DNA of 64,000 nt from Pseudofabraea citricarpa (GCA_029641185.1 JAPWGK010000003.1:124001-188000); one strand, 5' to 3'. Counted from the first letter of the stretch, positions 47,132 through 59,856 are shown. Notes: generated by a model from the sequence alone, not told the origin. Program-made: numbers and translations.

Positions 47132-47643
47132 CTCTATATACAAATATACATACATACATTACCTAGACACAGTACACACACACACATATACCAGCTGGCT
47201 TAAAAATCCAAAATCAAAACATACTGAGTGGCGGGAACACAGACACAGACACAGACACGGACACAAACATGTGACGCCACGACACGGCATCTCGTGTCCT
47301 TCCGTCTTTCTTTCATGCTACCTATGCTATGCTATGCTGCAGTGGTGTTGTGGTGTTGTGGTGCTGTGGCTGGCTGAACCCTGAACCCATCTCAAGTCAA
47401 GTCAAGTGCTGAGGTAAACCGAAACCGAAACCAAACCCGAGGCTTGGGCCTCACTCACTTTTCGCTCTCAATTAAACCACCTCACTGGGAGGGAGGTACG
47501 TTATCCGTAAACCCGCAAGTAAGTGACAAGTAGTCCGAGTCCGTCTATGCCATCCATTCGCTCCATCCTTCCGATCTGACATGACATCAAACCCGAAGGC
47601 TGGTGCTGGCTGGGACATTTTTACGTAGCGAGGTATCAGCAAT

Positions 47644-47692
47644 CAGCACCAGCACCAGCACAGCACAGCACAGCACAGCACAGCACAGCAGC
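47644..47692. repeat. CAGCA minisatellite
   Basis: CAGCAC units passing into CAGCA pentamers, about nine copies. Confidence 0.8.
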
Positions 47693-47898
47693 AAGCCGCC
47701 TCGACATCAGCAGAGCCTAGCCATCACGAAAACTCACTCCCGAAGATAAAAATAAAAAACCTTCCGAGCCATCTACTGTACCATAGCATACCGAGTCCCA
47801 AAATTCCAAAGATACATATAGCGATAAACCCTCCCCTAGCAATAAAGAAATTCCCCAGCTATATCTCCCTCTCTCTCTCTCTTCACTTCCATATCACT

Positions 47899-49575
47899 TC
47901 ACGTCTTAACTCCCAAGATAGCAAGCCGGCCCACGTCTTCCGACCAGCCAAAGACGAGATGACAGCGTAGAAAAACCATCCTCTGCTCCAGGAGCCGGAT
48001 CTCCTCGGCCGTCATGGCGAGGAACTTCTGTACGCTGCGGCCGAATAATTCCTGCCAGGCCTTGTCGCTCCAGAGGAGTTTACCGGCCTCAATGCAGCCC
48101 GTCTCATCGACACACTTCCCTATGTTTTTCATTCTTGTCAGCTAACCGATTCGAGACAGGAGAGGCTAATCCAAGACAGGAGAGAGAGGGAAGCAAAAGA
48201 GAATTACTTACCGATGATTTTAGGATTCAGCCGCAGATCGACTTTCTCCTGACACTGTGCACACACGGCGCTGACGTTGTTGCAGAAGATCGGCACGCCG
48301 CAGTGTTCGGTGCACATGAGCATGTTACGAGCCCGCAGCAGGACGAGGGGGATTTCTATGATGGTGATGTTCAAGAGGCCGGTGAAGATCTGACGGGGTG
48401 AGGAGCGAGCCCTGCAGACATGACGTTAACCTTCCCAGGAAAGAAACAGGGAGCGGACAGAAGAGTACCATTCGTCGACATCAGCGATGTTGAAGAGTAT
48501 CCTGCTGATTCCCGACTCTCCAGCCCCGATATCCCAGACTCTTTCAGGGAATACGATGCCGAGGCTCTCTCTCTTGGTAAGGTTTGCAGCATATCTCCTT
48601 AACCAGTAGGCATCAGGAAACTCCGGATCGATGTCGACCATGGTTTGTGCCTGGATGGCGATGGTTCCCTCGCCGCGATACTCAACACGGTACGCAGGGT
48701 TCGACATGAGCAGGATCGTGCGACCCGTATCCCAATCTCTCGCTGAGTCAACCATAAGCCCCCAGACCTTCAGCTTTACATCTCGGGTATGATCGAATAG
48801 TATGACCTCCATTAGTTCAGTCTCACCACCCGTCTTTCTACTAATCTTCTTCCGCGCTCCGATGCTCTTGACGCAGACGAGGATCTTGGCTCCCACCACT
48901 CCGTCATGTCCGCTCTTCATGTACGCCTCGAGCGTCATGAGTCCCGGGAGGGCCTCATCCTTGTTATACTCGAGAGGGCGGCGACACGCATGGTTCGTAT
49001 TGACGGTCGGAGAGGTATTATAGATCATAATATGATCCGAAGTAACGCGGCCGGGGAAAATATTCGCTGACAAGGCAGTAGTTTTGAATTCTGCCTGCGA
49101 AGCATCTGCAATGAAAGCCGTCCAGATGGAAACAAGCTGACCGAGTCTCAAAGGATACGGGACGCTCGCGAAGTAGAGCTTGACCTGTTTTGCCATCAGT
49201 TGCTGACTTTACGAAAGACAAGAGGAGTCGACGAGCACGGACGGAAATCGCTCCACTGTTGTCTTTGATGAGCATGTAGTGCCAACCCGTGGCCTTGGGA
49301 TGTTTCGGGCTGCGTCCGTAGATGGCGTTGAAGTTCACGATGCGGCCTACGAACTTGACTGCTTTGGGTCCGCTGCTCAGCGAGCCAATGTCTCGCTCCT
49401 CGTATTCGTGGGCTGGGTTCCATTTGCGTCGCAGAGGATCGAGAGCTGCTGTGAGCTCTTCTTCTGTGAAGCCATCGCCTACAGGGTTGCTGGTGGTTTG
49501 GGCAGGTGCGTGGTCGGTTACTTCTTGCATTTCGCGCTGGTAGAAGGATTGTATTGAGGGAAATGGTCCTGCCAT
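47899..49575 (-). CDS. OB-fold protein with Cys-rich C-terminal part (RPA1-like, putative ssDNA-binding)
   Basis: Exons, in coding order, 49575-49243, 49184-48469, 48411-48212 and 48119-47899, closing in frame to 489 residues. Exon 1 holds an OB-like strand set (VKFVGRIVNFNAIYGRSPK, YMLIKDNSGAISV) that continues across the first junction into VKLYFASVPYPLRLGQLVSI; a second OB-like part follows (GAKILVCVKSIG, MEVILFDHTRDVKLKVWG). Exons 3-4 give a Cys-rich block with MCTEHCGVPIFC, VCAQCQEK and CVDETGC, like a zinc ribbon after an OB fold. This order recalls the large subunit of replication protein A and the meiotic protein MEIOB. Likely nuclear, binding single-stranded DNA in repair or meiosis; this is inference. 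The first donor (GTCCGT) is weak but the join is convincing. No signal peptide. Confidence 0.7.
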
Positions 49576-50202
49576 GGCGAGGATAGTGTTTGGTATGTGG
49601 AGTGGGTGTACTGGGACTATAGTAGTGAGGTTATTGGAGGGTGAAGCTTGGTGCTGAGGATTGAAGAGCTGAAATTGAGGGCAGAAAGCGCACCTTCACA
49701 ACTCGCTTAGGAAGGTGACAAAATAGGGGAGGTGACAGAAAAGTTTATCCCTTGGTGTACTCAACAATCGAAACATGTTCTTGACCTTGAATCTTAAATA
49801 ATCGTGTGAAAATAATTTAGTTGGAACATGGACTCTTGCCTGGAAAATCTGCGAAAAACTTCATTATCTTCTACTCTTATCAACTTGATGGAGCGAGCTT
49901 CATCAAACTTGGAGACAAGCAACTTCTACTCTGATGTTAAATTGACAACCTACCCTTCGTTCGTTACCTATATTTCACTCACGCTTGCCTTATTCGTGCA
50001 ACACTCACTTAGTCCACACCACAAACAGACAATTGCAGCACATTTGATGAAGGAGCAACTGCTCAATTCTTTGGTTTTAATTATGTCTAATGATTGAATG
50101 CATGACACTTATCGTCATGGGTAGACCGCACGTAATTCCAAATAAACAATTTCGCAGACCAATTTATCCCCCTATCATCGCGCATTCACTTCACTCCAAG
50201 AC
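49576..50202. other. Intergenic region
   Basis: Promoter of the OB-fold gene and 3' region of INO1. An open frame at 49828-50097 on the plus strand has no support. Confidence 0.45.
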
Positions 50203-51914
50203 TTAGAACAACTTGTGCTCCAAGGTCATGTCAGACTCAGGCTCAAGACCCACACAGGCACGGAAGATATTAGTCAAAGCACCTCGCTGCTTAGCAAGAG
50301 CATTGATAACAGGTGTTCCTGGTGGAGTCAATGGAGCCTTGAGCATGTAGCTAAGAATGCTGAGAACAGAGTGGAAGTTCTTGAAGTCCTTGGTAGATTC
50401 CCCATCGGTTGAGGCCGACTTCCATTGGATACGGGTCATCATCTCAGCGATGAGAACAAGATCAATAATCAAGGGAGAAGCGAGGAGAGAATCTTCGCAG
50501 ACGTTGAAGAGACTGAATGATGTTAGAAGGGAATTTTGGATCAAGATTTTTAGACTTACGAAATGGTCTGGTGACCTCCCATAAAGATCTCAGCATAGTA
50601 TTCGTCCAAGGCGCGCTTATTATCACCAACAGCTGGCATGTATTTGATGACGACAGTATGATCAGGATGTTCACCCTTCTTGTAGAGGACACTATTTGCC
50701 TCGACCATATCATCGACAACATTTGACTTGGAAATCTCCTTGGAGCGGAACTGTCTTTGAGAGCTAAGGTTCTTTCCATCATTGTTGCCAAGATGATTGT
50801 AGCTGGCAATGGAGGTGAGCTTAATACCAGCACTAATCAAGAAGTCGACCAGGGCCGACTTCATCTTGGTCTGACCAGACTTGAAATCATCACCACCGAT
50901 GAAAGCATTGTGCTTCTCGGCAAGTTGAATAGCACCTGGAACAAAGGTGTTTTGAGGAGAGCCATTAATAAAAGGAGCGCCTTCAAGGATTGAAGCCACA
51001 GCAAAAACGGTGGATGGAGAGACTTCTTCATGACCATTCTCGATGGCCTTCATCAGGTTATCAGCAGTATCGTTGATGCCAGGGATGATATCAGCAAAAC
51101 GCTCAGTGTTAGCAGTCCACTGAATAATGACCTTCTCAACTCCGTTGGCAGTTTTGAAATCACTACATCCTGTCAGCGACTTTTAAGCCGGGCATAAAAG
51201 ATCATCTTACCGAATGTCCTTGCGGATCTGCTCAACGTGGGCAAGGCTGGCTTTGCTACCGGCAATCAAGTTATCGGCACGGTCTTCTTGGTTTGCAGCA
51301 ATGAAGTCAGGGTAGTAGATACTAGGGAGAGGAACCATAGCAGCCATCTCCTTGTGAACTTGCATCTTCAAGGTTGGCTCAAGAACACCAGCACGATCCA
51401 TAGCAGCAGACAAGTTCATTCCACTGATGTCCCAGCCACCAATGACAAGATCATTAGGGTGGACCATGGGCAGGACATCATGGAAAGGGATGTTGACATC
51501 TTTAGCCGTTTTTGCATCAGTACCAAGCTTCATAGTAGAACCCATGACAACTGAGCCATAGTAGTTAGCAGCACGAGAACCTTCACGAGTATCCCATCTG
51601 AGACCACGACGGTTCGCAATGATACCTGCAGTAACCGTGGTACCATTGTTTCCGCCCCATCCAACTAACATCATACCAGTCTTGGGGACCTTGCGCTCGA
51701 CCTTGAAGTCATAAACTGTCTCTTTTGGAGTAGCGACAAATTTACCGTCGGCGTTCTGGTCTACCAAGGTGGTACGATAGGTGTACTTGGATCTGATCTC
51801 ATTGTCGGTGTAGGTGACATTGGGAGAGCTGACCGTAAAGAGATCCTTGTTGGTGGGAGTAGCAGCACCATTTCCGTTCGAGGAGCCCGTTCCAATATCT
51901 GCGTGAGGAGTCAT
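50203..51914 (-). CDS. INO1: Inositol-3-phosphate synthase (myo-inositol-1-phosphate synthase)
   Basis: Exons, in coding order, 51914-51211, 51162-50560 and 50512-50203, closing in frame to 538 residues, the normal size. Landmarks: [14 protein letters not shown] (NAD-binding glycine loop), [100 protein letters not shown]. The cytosolic enzyme turns glucose 6-phosphate into 1D-myo-inositol 3-phosphate, the first step of inositol synthesis, feeding phosphatidylinositol and sphingolipids. All key regions are intact. The N-terminal 30 residues are Gly/Asn/Thr-rich and variable. Upstream DNA has CACATG boxes near 52323 and 52508, the core of the yeast inositol-response element, though that circuit is not known to be kept in moulds. 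Confidence 0.95.
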
Positions 51915-54900
51915 CTTTATCAGAGAGTCTTGAGAGGGACTGATAAAGGACGTGATGTGTAATTCGGTAGTAACGGGATCCGTTTATCTAGTAAACGGCG
52001 AGTCCGATGCCCCTGCGGCGGAAGAGCAACGGGCTCCTGCGAACGGATGATGCGAGCTACAGTAGAGTTAGCATTGTGCTTCCTCACGAAGGGTATCTTG
52101 TCTTGGGGGGGCTGGAGGACTCACGAGTTAAGGAGATTGGAAAACGTCTTGACGACTGGGTGATCACACTCAAGTGCGATCGACTTTGGGTTGGGTTTAG
52201 GAGAAGGTTGGGAAGCTTTCTCTGTCCTAAAGATTGGGATCAAGTATGTTGGTGGTGAAAAGAGAGAGGGAGCGGCGAGGGACATCGGACGAAGATGTAT
52301 TTATCGAATCTCGCTTAGGTTACCACATGTAGGCGAGGGGCACAATTTTGCGGATGGGCTCATACGATAAGGTAATGGCCTCAAACAAGCTGCCATGTTG
52401 CAATACGACGGACCAGTTGTGCGTGGTGATTCGATGCCATCTTATCCGGGTCTCGCCATGGAGTCCCAGCATCTGCATGTCTCGTTGTACAATTTCGCAA
52501 AAGTCGGTTACCTCTCTCACTCACACATGCAAAGGGAGGGGGCTCCAGTATCGGAGCTGCTGTTATCGCGGGAAGTGCGGAGGGGCTGTGGGGGGAGACG
52601 CACCCCTCTGTCACTCTCTCTCCAGGCCAGGCCAGGCACCGACCAATCTCACATTCCACGGCATTTTGTGTGTGTGGAGGTCAAGTATGGGGCATCTCTG
52701 GAAACTATGGAGCAAGTGTGTATCCGAATTCTGAATCCTGAATCCTGCCTCTGGTTCTGCCTGTCTGAATTTGAATCTGAATCCTCATCAACCGGACACC
52801 TCGGCCGGATCATTCACTCACTCACTCACTCACTCATTCATGCTCTGTGTCGGTCACGTGCTGCGATAAGAGCTGTTGGAATGGCGGTCAACAGAGTGGA
52901 GATAGCTTCGCACTTCGTATGGCTGGCTCATAGCTCATGGTGGCTGCTACTACTGCGCGTTCCTCTGCATGAGCTCTTCGGCGAGCATTGAGTGTTTCTC
53001 TCTTCTTTCTGAGTCTGCCCTCACCGTAAGTTCGGCAGCTTCTGGGCTCTCATTTGACGGCTCTCGACTCGAGTTGGAATTGTTGCATGACAGCACACCA
53101 GTCGTTTGAAGTGCAGAGGTTGACAGCGGACGCCACGACATTGAGAGGGTCAGAGGGGAGGTACTTTTCGGAAGGTGGCCTCTGCATGGCAATCTCAGAT
53201 AGATGATAGACGTTCCGTTCTGCGTTCTGCATTCTGCATTCTACCTTCCCGAGTCACACATGCTACGTTAGCACCCAGATGCAGAGCGGACAATTACCTC
53301 GTGTTCTCTGTGCAACTGTCCGACATCAGAGGGTAGCACCGTCATGCTTCAGTCTCCGTCGGTCCCGCATAAGAATAGCGACATGTTGATATGGGCTTTT
53401 CGCAAACATGTCCTTCGCCTTCGCCTTCGTACTCCCGACCTCAGCCTCGCATGTTTCCCTTTGTTTCTTTAAGGGACGGGAGCTATTCCAAGAACCAGGT
53501 CTTAACAAGAAACAGAGTCTCTTATTGCAGCAGCCGAGAGGGCCGACGCTACTTTAAATACTCTCTTGCTTTCGCTTCCATCCTGCGGGCGTGATTCTCA
53601 AACGAACGGCTCAAGCAGAAACAACGAACACAACTCAAAAGAGCACGTTGTTGGGCACAAGTCAGGTCGCCGCATGGAGTAGCCTGGCTCTGGCCTGCCG
53701 GCTGCAGGTCATCTCGCACGTTGACCCCGGGGTGGACGGTGTTCTCAAAACGTTCCTCAGCACGAGCGCGTCCCACCGAATCCGCCTGGAGGATTGCTGC
53801 ATCGAGCGAGAGCATGAATGATTTTCAATGGTTGATCGTCGATCGCCTGCAAGTAGAGATCTCATTTCTTGATCCAGCAGGCCGTTATGAAGGACGAGAT
53901 GAAGTTGTTATGCCCACGAGGAATCATAATTGTACCGTCGCATCCTGTGAGCTGTGTAATGTCCAGAGCGATGTCGCCGCGACGAATTAGAGGGCCTGTT
54001 GGAGATCGCCTTAGGAGATTAAGGTACGCTGCGATAGGAAGGGCATCCTCCCCGAAGGCATTCGCACCTGGCTCAGGGGCACGACGACTCTGCTGTTTAG
54101 CCGCCATTATTGGGCATTTTCAAGCTGCCGAAAAGATGGGGCACAGGGTTCCGTGGTCCGCCCGACAAGCAGAGACAGACACTCGACGGCATTGGACAAC
54201 ACCAGCACCTGGATGATTGAATGATTGATTGCAGACATCCTCTGACATCCAAGTGCTTCAAGCCTTCAACGAACTGGTGGGTGAGAGCTGACAAGATTGT
54301 TAGTGGTGGTGACAACAATAGTAGCGGGCGACGTCGAAGAAGGGGAAGGATTGGCTCAGTCGACCTCGAAATAAGATATCCCAAGCGCTGCTCGACATTT
54401 GAAACGGGCCTTCCTCGATCCTCTTTGGCTGCGAGCGTCATGTGAGGCACCTGGAGAGATGACAAGCAGTGCCGTGACGACATGGCGAGCTTCAGATATT
54501 CTCTCAAGCAATCCATAGGTGGTGGCAGGCATGGCATGCTGTTGACTTGGAGACGACGATGATTGTTATTGCTATGGCTATGGCTATTTTCATTTATTTC
54601 ATGATGGGACTGTACTGTAGCGAGTGGTCAGTAGTGTACGGTACCTGCCTAATTGCCTGCTGTATGATGGGCGACTTACCGTAGGCCGGAGCCCGTAGCG
54701 ACTCACTGTAACCCTTATTTTAGTACCTCGACCCGTCCCGATGTCTCTAAGCAAGACAACTAGCTACGGTAGCTCTGCCGGCACCACCAGCACCACCACC
54801 ACCTGTCATTAATCATTAATCACTAATCTACAGAGAATATCCTCCACCATCTACAGAGTACTCCGTACACTCACTCCCCATAATACCTTCTGCGACAGCA

Positions 54901-55928
54901 CCGTACACCATCTGCCGCTGCCGTCTGCTCACTATGACTGTCGCGGCCCGTAAAGCAGTATCAAGTCAGGCTTCATCAAACGTCCCGAATCGTGGAGTAG
55001 TTTCACCGTTTCATGAATCATGAATCAATTGCTGGCCCAGAGCGTCAAAACTGAGGACTCTGAGCGCATTGTTCCAATCAGCATTCCTTGTCTTCCAAGC
55101 TCGGCCCTGAGTTGCCAGTGCCAGTTGCCCCCAGCACAAAGACGATCCACCAAGCTCCGGACGTCGAGCCAGCAACGGGGCCTTGCTTGTGTACTTGCCA
55201 TCAATCACTCACTCACTGTAGGCTCGCAGATACCCTCCGCTGCCCTCGGCCCCTGCCTGTACTAGTGGTAGCCCTCCATCACCGAAATAATACCAAGACT
55301 ACATACACCCCCCGGTCCTGTCTCCTCCTGCACCGTCCCTGAGGCCATATTCCTTCCCCTGCCCTGCCCGCGAACAGGGTCATCTCCCTCCTTCTATGCG
55401 TCCCTTCTCCTCTTCGACACATATCCGCGACAACCTACGGTCAAGGCCGACCGCTATACTTGAATCTTTTTTTGCTTCGAGCTCCCAGATTGCTTTTGCA
55501 TTCCTTCACTGTCATTACGATCCTGATATTATTAACCTTCCAGTCTCCCGTGCAACGGAACTAGTTCTGCGAACGTGCTTTATATTCTAGCAACCGCCAG
55601 ATCGATCGTCGTCCACTTGCGTTTCGATTACTCGCATAGACCTGCTCTCACCGTCGAGATCTTCTACACTCGAGACAGGAAACATCCTGCGATCAGACCT
55701 TCTCGAACGTTTACCATCAAACCTTCCACCTGCGATAATTCAATTGACATATTGACGTCCTAGACACCGGACGTCTTTCTACTAAAACCTGCCGCTGCCA
55801 TCGACCAGCGGTCGACCAACTTGTTTCTGTTGCCAGCGAAGCTCCCTTTCAGGGCGACCGACGTATGTGTGCTTGGGCAAGGACATTGGGTGTATGAAAG
55901 CGAGGCAGACGTGCCATAGAAACCAGAC
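51915..55928. other. Long intergenic region, about 4 kb
   Basis: Shared upstream DNA of INO1 (minus) and the LIM gene (plus). Several frames of 60-200 codons occur (for example 52395-52991, 53869-54216, 54097-54537) but they overlap one another and have skewed composition and no domains. Contains an ACTC microsatellite (52816-52836), the palindrome TACTCCGTA at 54859-54867 and a long pyrimidine-rich leader region (55290-55760). An unannotated non-coding transcript is possible but cannot be shown. Confidence 0.45.
54859..54867. promoter_or_regulatory. TACTCCGTA motif (3)
   Basis: Same motif in the long upstream region of the LIM gene. Confidence 0.35.
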
Positions 55929-58313
55929 ATGAAGCCATATCCTCGAGAGTCGAGCTTTATGCCGACGATAAAATGTTCCATGTGCGCCGCCGACATCGAA
56001 ATCTCCATGATGGGAGACCATGTGTGTGGTGGTCCAGCACCTGCGGGTGAACGTGAGCATTTCTGTGAGCGCGCATCTGATACTTGCTGACCATGAAAAC
56101 TAGCCACCCCTCCACCTGATGCGTCGGCGACCTTTGACAGGATGCCGTACAACCAAAGACCTCCAAATGGCTCGGCTCTCTTAAAACCAGGACGACAGAT
56201 GCCTCCGAGAGTCGACACTGGTGCTGCGAGTAAGCGACCTTCCGAAAGGTTATTTTCTTCTGCTGACACGACTCTAGACCGACCTTTCTTTAGACAGGAG
56301 CAGATTACTCCTATAAGTGCATCGCCTTCACGAACGGGCTCGCCATTCCAACCTGGGAATTCTCCCTTTGGGAGACCATTGCGGAGCGCGACTGCACCCA
56401 TACAGCAACGACCACCTTCACCCGAGTTTATGACCGGGTTAGACTCTCCCTTCCCCCCTTTTCCTGGAGCGAAAACTCAAAGCCGACCACGTACACCGCA
56501 GCCTCAGCAACCGCAGCAGCGATCACAGCAATCTGGTGGTTATGGTGGACTTGGCGGGCAGAGATCTGAGAATGACGCAAGGTTTGCGCCGGTTAGTCCA
56601 AGGACAGCGACCAGTGGAGGACTTCTGCAGAGGATGAATACGATTGCGCCGGGGCCGTTCGACCCAAGAGGACGAACGGGTGCTCAAACTCACCAAAGGA
56701 CCAAGACCGCTGGGAGCATCAATGAACTTCCACCGCCACCACCTCAGCCTGAGTTACAAAAGCATGCTCACAAGATGTCAACCTCGAGTGTTAACTCGCG
56801 CAGTTCTTCAAATAATAGCGTTGATCGAGGTAGAGGAATGGCCGCACCTAAAGTGCCCCGGAAGAATGGCTATGGAGGATTTGGACCACCACCCTCAGAT
56901 AGTGTTTTTGCGCCAATGCCATTGTCACCTGATAGCAGATCGCAAACCTTCCCCAGGCAAAGCCAGGGCCAGGAGCCAAGCTCAAGAAGACCTTCTGAGC
57001 CAGCAGCCAATCCAGGTTTTGGCCCAAGAATGCGGAGACCATCGAATACATCCAGACAAGGCGAAGCGAACTCCACTTCTCCACCTAGAGGAAGAAGGCC
57101 ATCGATGGGACCCGATACCTCGAGAGCTCCACCGCCACGTGGGGTGAGTCTCATTAGGTCTTCAAGAGGAGACCCGAGGCTGGGAGATGCACCACCGGTA
57201 CCATCAAATGTGAACCTCGCAGCTGAGTTTGGAATTGGGAACCCATATCACACGCCTAGTGAATCGACGTCATCAAACGAGTCTGGATATAGCAATCACA
57301 GCAAGACCAGCTCCAGATCAAGCCCTCCAGCCACAAGCCCAGCTCGATCAAGACGCAATCCATCGCGTCACCCTTCAAATACCTCAAACATTGATCTTCT
57401 GATGTCTGAAATCCAATCCTCTATGACAGATTTGCAACCTAAAGAGATTGTTGCCACTGCACCACCTCTAAAACTCGATACCTCACCACCTCTTAAGCTC
57501 ACCACAGCTCTTCCAATCGTGGACCAAAATACAAGACCCGACCAAACCTCGACATCATCTTACGGTGTCCAAGAACTAAAACCGAAGCCATCATCATATG
57601 GTGTTCAGGAGCCCAAGTCTTTGCCATCCTCGTATGGTGTTCAAGAACCTAAACCGATGTCATCATATGGTGTTCAAGACCCGTCGCTCCTTACACCTGA
57701 GTCACCAACTGATCCAGCCATACAAGGAGGACGGCTTTCTCCTTCTCCTCGTAAAGCCAGTAGCTCGCAGCCTCCTCCCCTCACACGCAATGCCACCTCG
57801 ACCAACGGTGCTCGACGACCAACCACCTCAAAAGGAACTTGCAAGCATTGCAAGCTTCCCATCAGGTCGGGCCAAAAGTCAGTCTCTTCAGCCGATGGAC
57901 GTCTCACTGGTCGTTACCACAAGACATGTTTCTGCTGCACCACGTGCCTGGAGCCATTCTCAACATCTACCTTCTATGTCATCAATGACGCACCATACTG
58001 CGAGCGACATTATCACAAGTTGAATGGAAGCATGTGCAACACTTGCGATAAGGGGATTGAAGGGCAATATCTCGAGAGCGAACGTCGACAGAAATTCCAC
58101 CCAGGTTGTTTGACGTGCGCAGACTGCCGAAGAACACTCAACAGTGATTACTTTGAGATGAACGGCCGGGTGTACTGCGAGAGAGATGCGTACAGAAGAG
58201 CGCAGCAGCAGCAACAGAGAGGAGGACGCGGTGGTGGACTCGGCGGTGGGCTCGCAGTTCCAGGTGGCACAAACCGCATGCAGCGCCGAACAACGAGGTT
58301 GATGATGATGTGA
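55929..58313 (+). CDS. LIM-domain protein (paxillin-like family of moulds)
   Basis: Exons 55929-56052 and 56104-58313 give 777 residues. Starting at the ATG at 56142 would miss exon 1, which codes PTIKCSMCAADIEISMMGDHVC, a conserved Cys-bearing N-terminus of this family. The GTGAGC donor at 56053 was preferred over GTGAAC at 56047; both keep phase. A long Pro/Ser-rich disordered part follows, with four tandem SSYGVQ units at about 57555-57681. Two LIM domains close the protein: CKHC...CFCC...C...C...H (about residues 619-680) and CNTC...CLTC...C...C (about 685-740), each with the usual Cys/His zinc ligands. Fungal relatives (Pxl1/Rga-type scaffolds) act at sites of polar growth and the actomyosin ring; that role is inferred. 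Ends in a Gly-rich and basic tail. Confidence 0.82.
57555..57681 (+). repeat. Tandem SSYGVQ repeats within the LIM gene
   Basis: Four units of SSYGVQ followed by a short Lys/Pro-rich spacer. Codons differ between units, so the array is not very recent. Confidence 0.8.
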
Positions 58314-59856
58314 TAAACTCTAGATCTAATCTCTCCTTGTTTTCTTTTCTTTTTCCTTTTTCTTTCTTCGATTCGAATCGATCCGCATTGCATTCGCAGC
58401 CTGGCATGGCTGTCCTTATACCCCCTTCTGTTTGCTTGTTTGCTTTGCTTGGTTTTTTGGTTAGGTAGACAGCTCTTAGTCTCACATACATATTTTAGTT
58501 TTCACGAATCTTTCGGAGGTATGATGGATGGATGGATTGATGGATTGACGGATGGATCGATGTTGACGGATAGGATAGGATAGGATCAATCCTTTCTTTC
58601 TTTTAATAATAAAAAAACTCTTAACTCACACCTTTGCTTCCTCTTACCTCGCTTATTTCGCTGATGGTCGCTCGCTCGCTTTTCGTTTTCTTGTCCCTTG
58701 TCGTTTGTTTTTTTTTGTTTTGATCGCCCTCGGTCTTACATCTCGGTTTTCACCTTTTCTTTTATGTTTTTCGCTTCTTTCTATCTCTCTCTCTCTCTCT
58801 CTCTCTCTTGGTCTGTTGGCAGTTTTCAATCCTCGAATCCATATACCCGGATTAGGTACCCAGTTCTTGAAACTTCGGACTGCAGACTTGAGACTTGAGA
58901 GGACTGTAGCATACCTAGGGAGCGTAGCGTAGCGCAACGTAGCCGAGCGTAGAGAGTGAAGTGATCTCATCTCGCATGCCAGTTGTATGTATAGTAGCAG
59001 CGATAGCATAGAAAGGCATTGGAATTGCATGCATGCATCATCTTAGGGCGCGGTCGGTCAACGAACAGAGCCTTGATTTACTTTCGAGATGAGGCTTCGC
59101 TCGCGCAGGTGACCAACCACTACAACCTTGTAAAAACAGCTCTCACCCGCGCCTACCCGAAGAAGAAGAAAGAGAAGAAGAAGAAGAAAAGGTTGCGTTG
59201 GGAGGTTGGAAGTCCCATGAATTCTCGTTTCGGTAATTAGACAGTGGGTGGCTTCTTTCGGGGTTGTGTCGTGGGCTGTGTGATGGCCCTGCTCGGGACT
59301 GGAATCACGCCTGGCTAAGGTATTCTTGTCTTAATCACTAGGCCTCAAGTTGGCTTGGCTTGGATTATTTATGTAGGTAGGTATATTATCTACCTCCATG
59401 TGGCTGCTTGATATCTACATAGGTACCTAGGTTCGAATCGAATCGAATCAACCAATCAACCGAAGTCATTTCATGTACATTTAGGTGAAGGTTAGTTCCC
59501 TGTTCTGTTCTGTCCCGTCACGTTTATGCTATCTTGCTCTTCTGATTCGCTTGCTTGACTCCTCTTCCCTGTCTTTTCTTTTTTTCTTTTTTTTTTCTTT
59601 TTTTCTCTTTCTTTCTTTTTTTTGGGGGAGGGGGGGAGGCTTCTTTGTTTTCGTTTTTGTAGAGGTTTTGTTGCCGTCTTTATGTCGCGGATGTGTCTGG
59701 CTAGGCTTGAAAAGTTGAACCTGCACCCAAGTACGTACGCCATCTAGTCAGGAAATGCGTGGTTAGTAGGTAGACTCTCAGCGGCCAACTTGGTTGTAGA
59801 ATTATATCTCCCTTCAGTCTGGATCCTCCGGGTATAGTTGAGAGGGTTAAGTCATG

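Larger units (their letters stand above)
44759..47898. other. Low-complexity intergenic region, about 3.1 kb
   Basis: Upstream DNA of GH71 and 3' region of the OB-fold gene. Open frames here are artefacts of composition. It is crowded with simple repeats: AAGC (46151-46180), a run of 23 A (46477-46499), nested TACCTAGGTA-type palindromes (46606-46656), GATGCT (near 46925-46950), TTTC (47071-47131), CAGCA (47644-47692) and CT (47866-47883). No gene or RNA gene recognised. Confidence 0.5.

Noticed and set aside
46151..47692. Regular short repeats, considered as CRISPR-like or telomeric
   Set aside because: Pure microsatellites without spacers, and none has the TTAGGG unit; CRISPR arrays are not expected in a fungal nucleus.
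52395..52991. Open frame of 198 codons, plus strand, upstream of INO1
   Set aside because: Overlaps other long frames on both strands, has skewed Ser/Leu/Arg composition, no domain, no splice support.
54097..54537. Open frame of 146 codons, minus strand
   Set aside because: Composition artefact in the long intergenic region; no start context and no features.
59400..59460. GGTTCGAATC resembling a tRNA B box near 59430
   Set aside because: No A box, no cloverleaf arms and the motif is part of a GAATC repeat.
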